Shown here piece after piece: positions 61,439 through 64,000 of a DNA stretch of 64,000 bases. The notes below the pieces were generated by a model. The model searched no databases and was not told where the DNA came from. It worked only from the letters and a program-made list of their open reading frames with translations. The translations under genes were made by a program, and so were the position numbers. Origin of the DNA: CAZUSO01 sp964622775 (GTDB taxonomy: Bacteria; Bacteroidota; Bacteroidia; Chitinophagales; Chitinophagaceae); NCBI GenBank assembly GCA_964622775.1, contig CAZUSO010000001.1, forward strand, positions 90,828 through 154,827. The letters are read 5' to 3'. Position 1 is the first letter of the stretch, and each line of letters starts with the position of its first letter.

Positions 61439-61954
61439 TTATTGTTGCGTGGCACGTTGTTTCATTTGCTCATCCGTTATCAGCATGTCTTCTTTTTTGT
61501 AAATAAAATACTGGCGGGTATAATTAGCCGGCATTACGGTTTGCGACAGGTAAATGGCATCTTTAGGACAAGCCTCCTCACAATTGCCGCAGAAAATGCA
61601 GCGCAGCATATTGATTTCATACCGGGCCGCATATTTTTCTTCCCGGTACAGATGCTCTTCGCCGGGCTTTCGCTCCGCCGCTTCCATCGTGATGGCTTCG
61701 GCCGGGCAGGCTAAGGCGCATAAGCCGCAGGCGGTGCAACGCTCCCGGCCTTCCTCATCGCGGTTGAGCACATGCAGGCCGCGGAATACCGGGCTGAAAG
61801 GACGCTGCTCTTCCGGGTATCTTGTTGTGGCCGGCTTTTTAAAAATATGACCAAGCGTAATTTTAAGTCCTTTGGCTATAGCCGGAATATAAATCTTTTC
61901 CCCCAGGGTCATCGGGCTGCGATCTACCGGTGCAGCCTTATTCGTAAGTGTCAT
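61439..61954 (-). CDS. nuoI: NADH-quinone oxidoreductase subunit I
   Basis: 171 residues. Two 4Fe-4S clusters (N6a and N6b) are bound by CTACGLCALACPAEAI and CIFCGNCEEACPKDAI. Near the N-terminus KGLKITLGHIFKKPATTRYPEE is the usual membrane-contact segment. It passes electrons towards the quinone site. It is the first nuo gene here; nuoA-H are not in the window, and a T9SS cargo gene lies 130 bp upstream. Complex I genes are therefore split between at least two loci. Confidence 0.95.
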   Translation of the reverse strand: MTLTNKAAPVDRSPMTLGEKIYIPAIAKGLKITLGHIFKKPATTRYPEEQRPFSPVFRGLHVLNRDEEGRERCTACGLCALACPAEAITMEAAERKPGEEHLYREEKYAARYEINMLRCIFCGNCEEACPKDAIYLSQTVMPANYTRQYFIYKKEDMLITDEQMKQRATQQ

Positions 61955-62084
61955 AATAATCTTCTTTAGTTGCTATACCTTCTGTCTGATATTAATTGCC
62001 TAAGTGGGTAAAAACCCGGCAACCGTTTTAAAAAATCTTTTGTTTGTTATTGTTCGGCTTGGCGACAAATAATTAATTTTTCCT

Positions 62085-63644
62085 TTATTGAACGACTTCT
62101 AATTTTCTGGCTGCCCTGCCTTCTTCAAATTCAACAATCACCTGGTACATGCCGGAAGGCAAGCCGGATAAGCTGATTACCTGCCGGTCATTATTTTCAC
62201 CGGGAATAGTTAATAATTGCTGGCCAAGCACATTGGTAATCGTAATATGCTTCATCTTATAGCCGCTTTCATTTTGTAGTGTTACGGTATGATTAGCCGG
62301 ATTGGGATATAACTTCAGGGCATTGCCTGCTGCCTCCATATCATTAATGCCGGTACTTGGCATTACGGTAACCGTGGTGGTTACGGTATCCGAACCGCAA
62401 TCATTCGTTACTACTAAAGTAACGGTGTAGGTTTGGGGCGAAGTGCCGGGGGTATAAATATAATTTGGGCTTAGAACGGTTGATGTGCCGAAGCCATCAC
62501 CAAAATCCCAGGAATAGCTAATTACGTTTTGAGGATTACCGGCTGCAAAAGAGAATTCCGGAGACAGGCCGGTAACTATTATGCCGTCAACAGTCGGCAA
62601 TGCGACAAAGCTCACTACAATTTCATCCGTATTAGAACATGCCCCATTGGTTATAGTTACACTATATATTCCAGATGTAGTTACATCAATAGTTTGCGTG
62701 GTGGCGCCTGTATTCCATGAATAAGTGGCTCCGGGATTTGCTCCCGGATCGAGGGTTAGTGTACTTCCGGAACATAATGTGGTATCTTCACCTAAATAAA
62801 CGGAGAGGCCAACCGTATTAACCGTTACAGGTTGCGTTGTGCTGCTTTCCCCGGTATTTGTGCAGGTGACGACACAACGAAACTGAGTGGTTTGAGTAAT
62901 AGACATTGTGGTTTGGGTTAATGCACCGGTACCAAAATCCACCCAGGTTCCCGATGCATTATATTGCCATTGACGAGTAATGCCTCCGGCAATCGTGCTG
63001 CCGCTCAGGCTCAGGTCTGTGGTTTCACCACAGGTTACGGTATTGATTGCCGGATTGACCGTACCGGCGACAGGCGTGCCATCACAATTTACAGTGCTTC
63101 CCACTGTCATCGTATAGTCTTCCACCTCCCCGTACAACTCCAGTGCGCAGGGTGTTAATTCCTCAGCGGACCAGTCTCTGAGCATTCTGATTCTCATTCT
63201 TGTGTTTCCGGGAAGGGCAGTTTCCGGAACGGTAATCATCGTGCTTATCGCTTCCAGGCCGTTATCCGTCTCAAGGTAGGAATATACGGTTTCATCCGCT
63301 TCATCAAAATCTCCGTCCTGGTTCCAGTCAATCCAGATCGCCCATTTATAAGTAAACAAAGTATATCCCGTTGCTGACAGGGAGAAGCTGCCTCCGGCAG
63401 GTGCCGTAACACTCATGGAGGTATAATCGGAATACCCATCGGGAGATGTGGTGACACTCGAATTATTGATATTGGTCGTTCCCCCGGTAGTGGTGACATT
63501 CGCAATATAATATATATCGCCGTTCGTGTTATTGGTGGGCGTACAATAAGTCTGTGCAGACAGCTCACCGGTCAAAAAAAATGTCGCCATTAAAAGCGCC
63601 AGGACTTTCATAAGAATTATCGGCTGTGTAATTTTTTTATACAT
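62085..63644 (-). CDS. secreted protein with GEVED and PKD domains and T9SS type A sorting domain
   Basis: 519 residues with a signal peptide (VLALLMATFFLTGELSAQ; a start at 63611 is equally possible). A GEVED domain follows at about 60-180 (KWAIWIDWNQDGDFDEADE, MRIRMLRDWSAEE, ELYGEVEDYTM), then two Ig-like repeats with cysteines, a PKD domain (FSFAAGNPQNVISYSWDFGDG) and a C-terminal T9SS type A domain (LKLYPNPANHTVTLQN ... SGMYQVIVEFEEG). It is probably an adhesive or structural surface protein exported through SprA. No catalytic domain is seen. It has no clear link to the nuo genes downstream. Confidence 0.9.
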   Translation of the reverse strand: MYKKITQPIILMKVLALLMATFFLTGELSAQTYCTPTNNTNGDIYYIANVTTTGGTTNINNSSVTTSPDGYSDYTSMSVTAPAGGSFSLSATGYTLFTYKWAIWIDWNQDGDFDEADETVYSYLETDNGLEAISTMITVPETALPGNTRMRIRMLRDWSAEELTPCALELYGEVEDYTMTVGSTVNCDGTPVAGTVNPAINTVTCGETTDLSLSGSTIAGGITRQWQYNASGTWVDFGTGALTQTTMSITQTTQFRCVVTCTNTGESSTTQPVTVNTVGLSVYLGEDTTLCSGSTLTLDPGANPGATYSWNTGATTQTIDVTTSGIYSVTITNGACSNTDEIVVSFVALPTVDGIIVTGLSPEFSFAAGNPQNVISYSWDFGDGFGTSTVLSPNYIYTPGTSPQTYTVTLVVTNDCGSDTVTTTVTVMPSTGINDMEAAGNALKLYPNPANHTVTLQNESGYKMKHITITNVLGQQLLTIPGENNDRQVISLSGLPSGMYQVIVEFEEGRAARKLEVVQ

Positions 63645-63755
63645 TGCTTAAATTTTTTGTCATGAAAAAAATACTTTTTATACCAAGGCAAATATACAAT
63701 TTAATCATTTGAAATAATCCGTAACGATGTGCTTTAATTTGTTCTATCGTGAGCA

Positions 63756-64000
63756 TTATTCCATTTCATTTAAAATATCCGCTATTGCTGTTTTAAGCCG
63801 GGGAATATTTTTGATAGCAATTTCCCAAACCATTGTAAAATCCACCCTGTCGTAATGATGAACATAAATATGCCAGGCATTTATTATATCCCGTCATTCT
63901 ATTTTCTCGTATTTTTCAATAATGTCATTGCTCAAATAGTTGGCGGCTTCTCCTATTATTTCAATTTGCTTTAGGATGGCATATTTTAATAAATCATCCC
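63756..64000 (-). pseudogene. HepT-like (DUF86) gene with an in-frame stop, 3' part
   Basis: Read on the minus strand from the window edge the frame gives AILKQIEIIGEAANYLSNDI, then EKYEKIE, a TGA at 63894-63896, then RDIINAWHIYVHHYDRVD and VWEIAIKNIPRLKTAI, ending at TAA 63756-63758. HepT proteins have ...WRDIIGMRNILVHEY...: the TGA stands exactly where TGG (Trp) is expected. The RNase-motif arginine (Rx4-6H) is also replaced, though a nearby HxxxxHH remains. HepT is the toxin or partner of the HepT/MntA systems. The gene is probably dead, unless the stop is a sequencing error. Confidence 0.7.

Overview
The window comes from a bacterial chromosome of the phylum Bacteroidota, most likely the Chitinophagaceae/Chitinophagales branch. 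The evidence is SprA, PorQ and a PorG-like barrel of the type IX secretion system (T9SS), two secreted proteins with C-terminal T9SS type A sorting domains, and families typical of this phylum (DUF2480, DUF5689, DUF4142, DUF6728, TPR-type histidine kinase, orphan YkgJ and TMEM175 proteins). The Bacteroidota promoter element TAnnTTTG also recurs just upstream of start codons. I found no rRNA, tRNA, CRISPR array or recognisable transposase.

Layout. 1-5.1 kb: the end of an M49 peptidase, a damaged thioredoxin-type gene, pepE, aroC and a surface lipoprotein. 5.1-19.8 kb: housekeeping and signalling genes (dnaE, purN, an M16 pseudopeptidase, a ComA-like phosphosulfolactate synthase, a histidine kinase/response regulator pair, an mRNA-processing-type metallo-beta-lactamase, an acyltransferase, pckA and the N-terminal half of a split transketolase). 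19.8-26.0 kb: an AT-rich accessory block with seven genes, all on the minus strand. Five of them (NAD(P)-binding protein, exported cupin, DUF1272 protein, exported HAD hydrolase, AraC regulator) form a compact operon bracketed by two direct copies of a ~105 bp element that is itself an imperfect inverted repeat. This looks like a cassette insertion and is the best candidate here for an undescribed system.

26.0-47.2 kb: envelope and secretion genes, with lpxB, a 54-residue membrane protein whose stop codon overlaps that of lpxB, an NtrC-like regulator without a DNA-binding domain, porQ, fabI, a flavodoxin-like protein, prmA, a SCO1/MazG pair, a TMEM175 channel, rocD, a PorG-like barrel, ruvA and the very large sprA (2538 codons, TTG start, with an unusual charged insert). 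47.2-56.4 kb: small envelope proteins, a cupredoxin, a thioredoxin lipoprotein, an orphan OmpR-type regulator, a trypsin-like T9SS cargo protease and a TonB-type outer-membrane protein. Between them lies a ~310 bp MITE-like, strongly folded element, and short GGGTGCATCCC repeats are scattered through the window. 56.8-62.0 kb: a partial complex I operon (nuoI-J-K ... nuoL) interrupted between nuoK and nuoL by an SGNH hydrolase and an ORF6N-domain gene. 62.0-64.0 kb: a GEVED/PKD T9SS cargo and a HepT-like gene broken by an in-frame TGA.

Common themes are T9SS machinery and cargo spread over several loci, operons split by small accessory insertions (transketolase, complex I), and several kinds of interspersed repeat in the intergenic spaces. 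Starts were moved downstream of the longest frame where a signal peptide, family length or promoter element argued for it.
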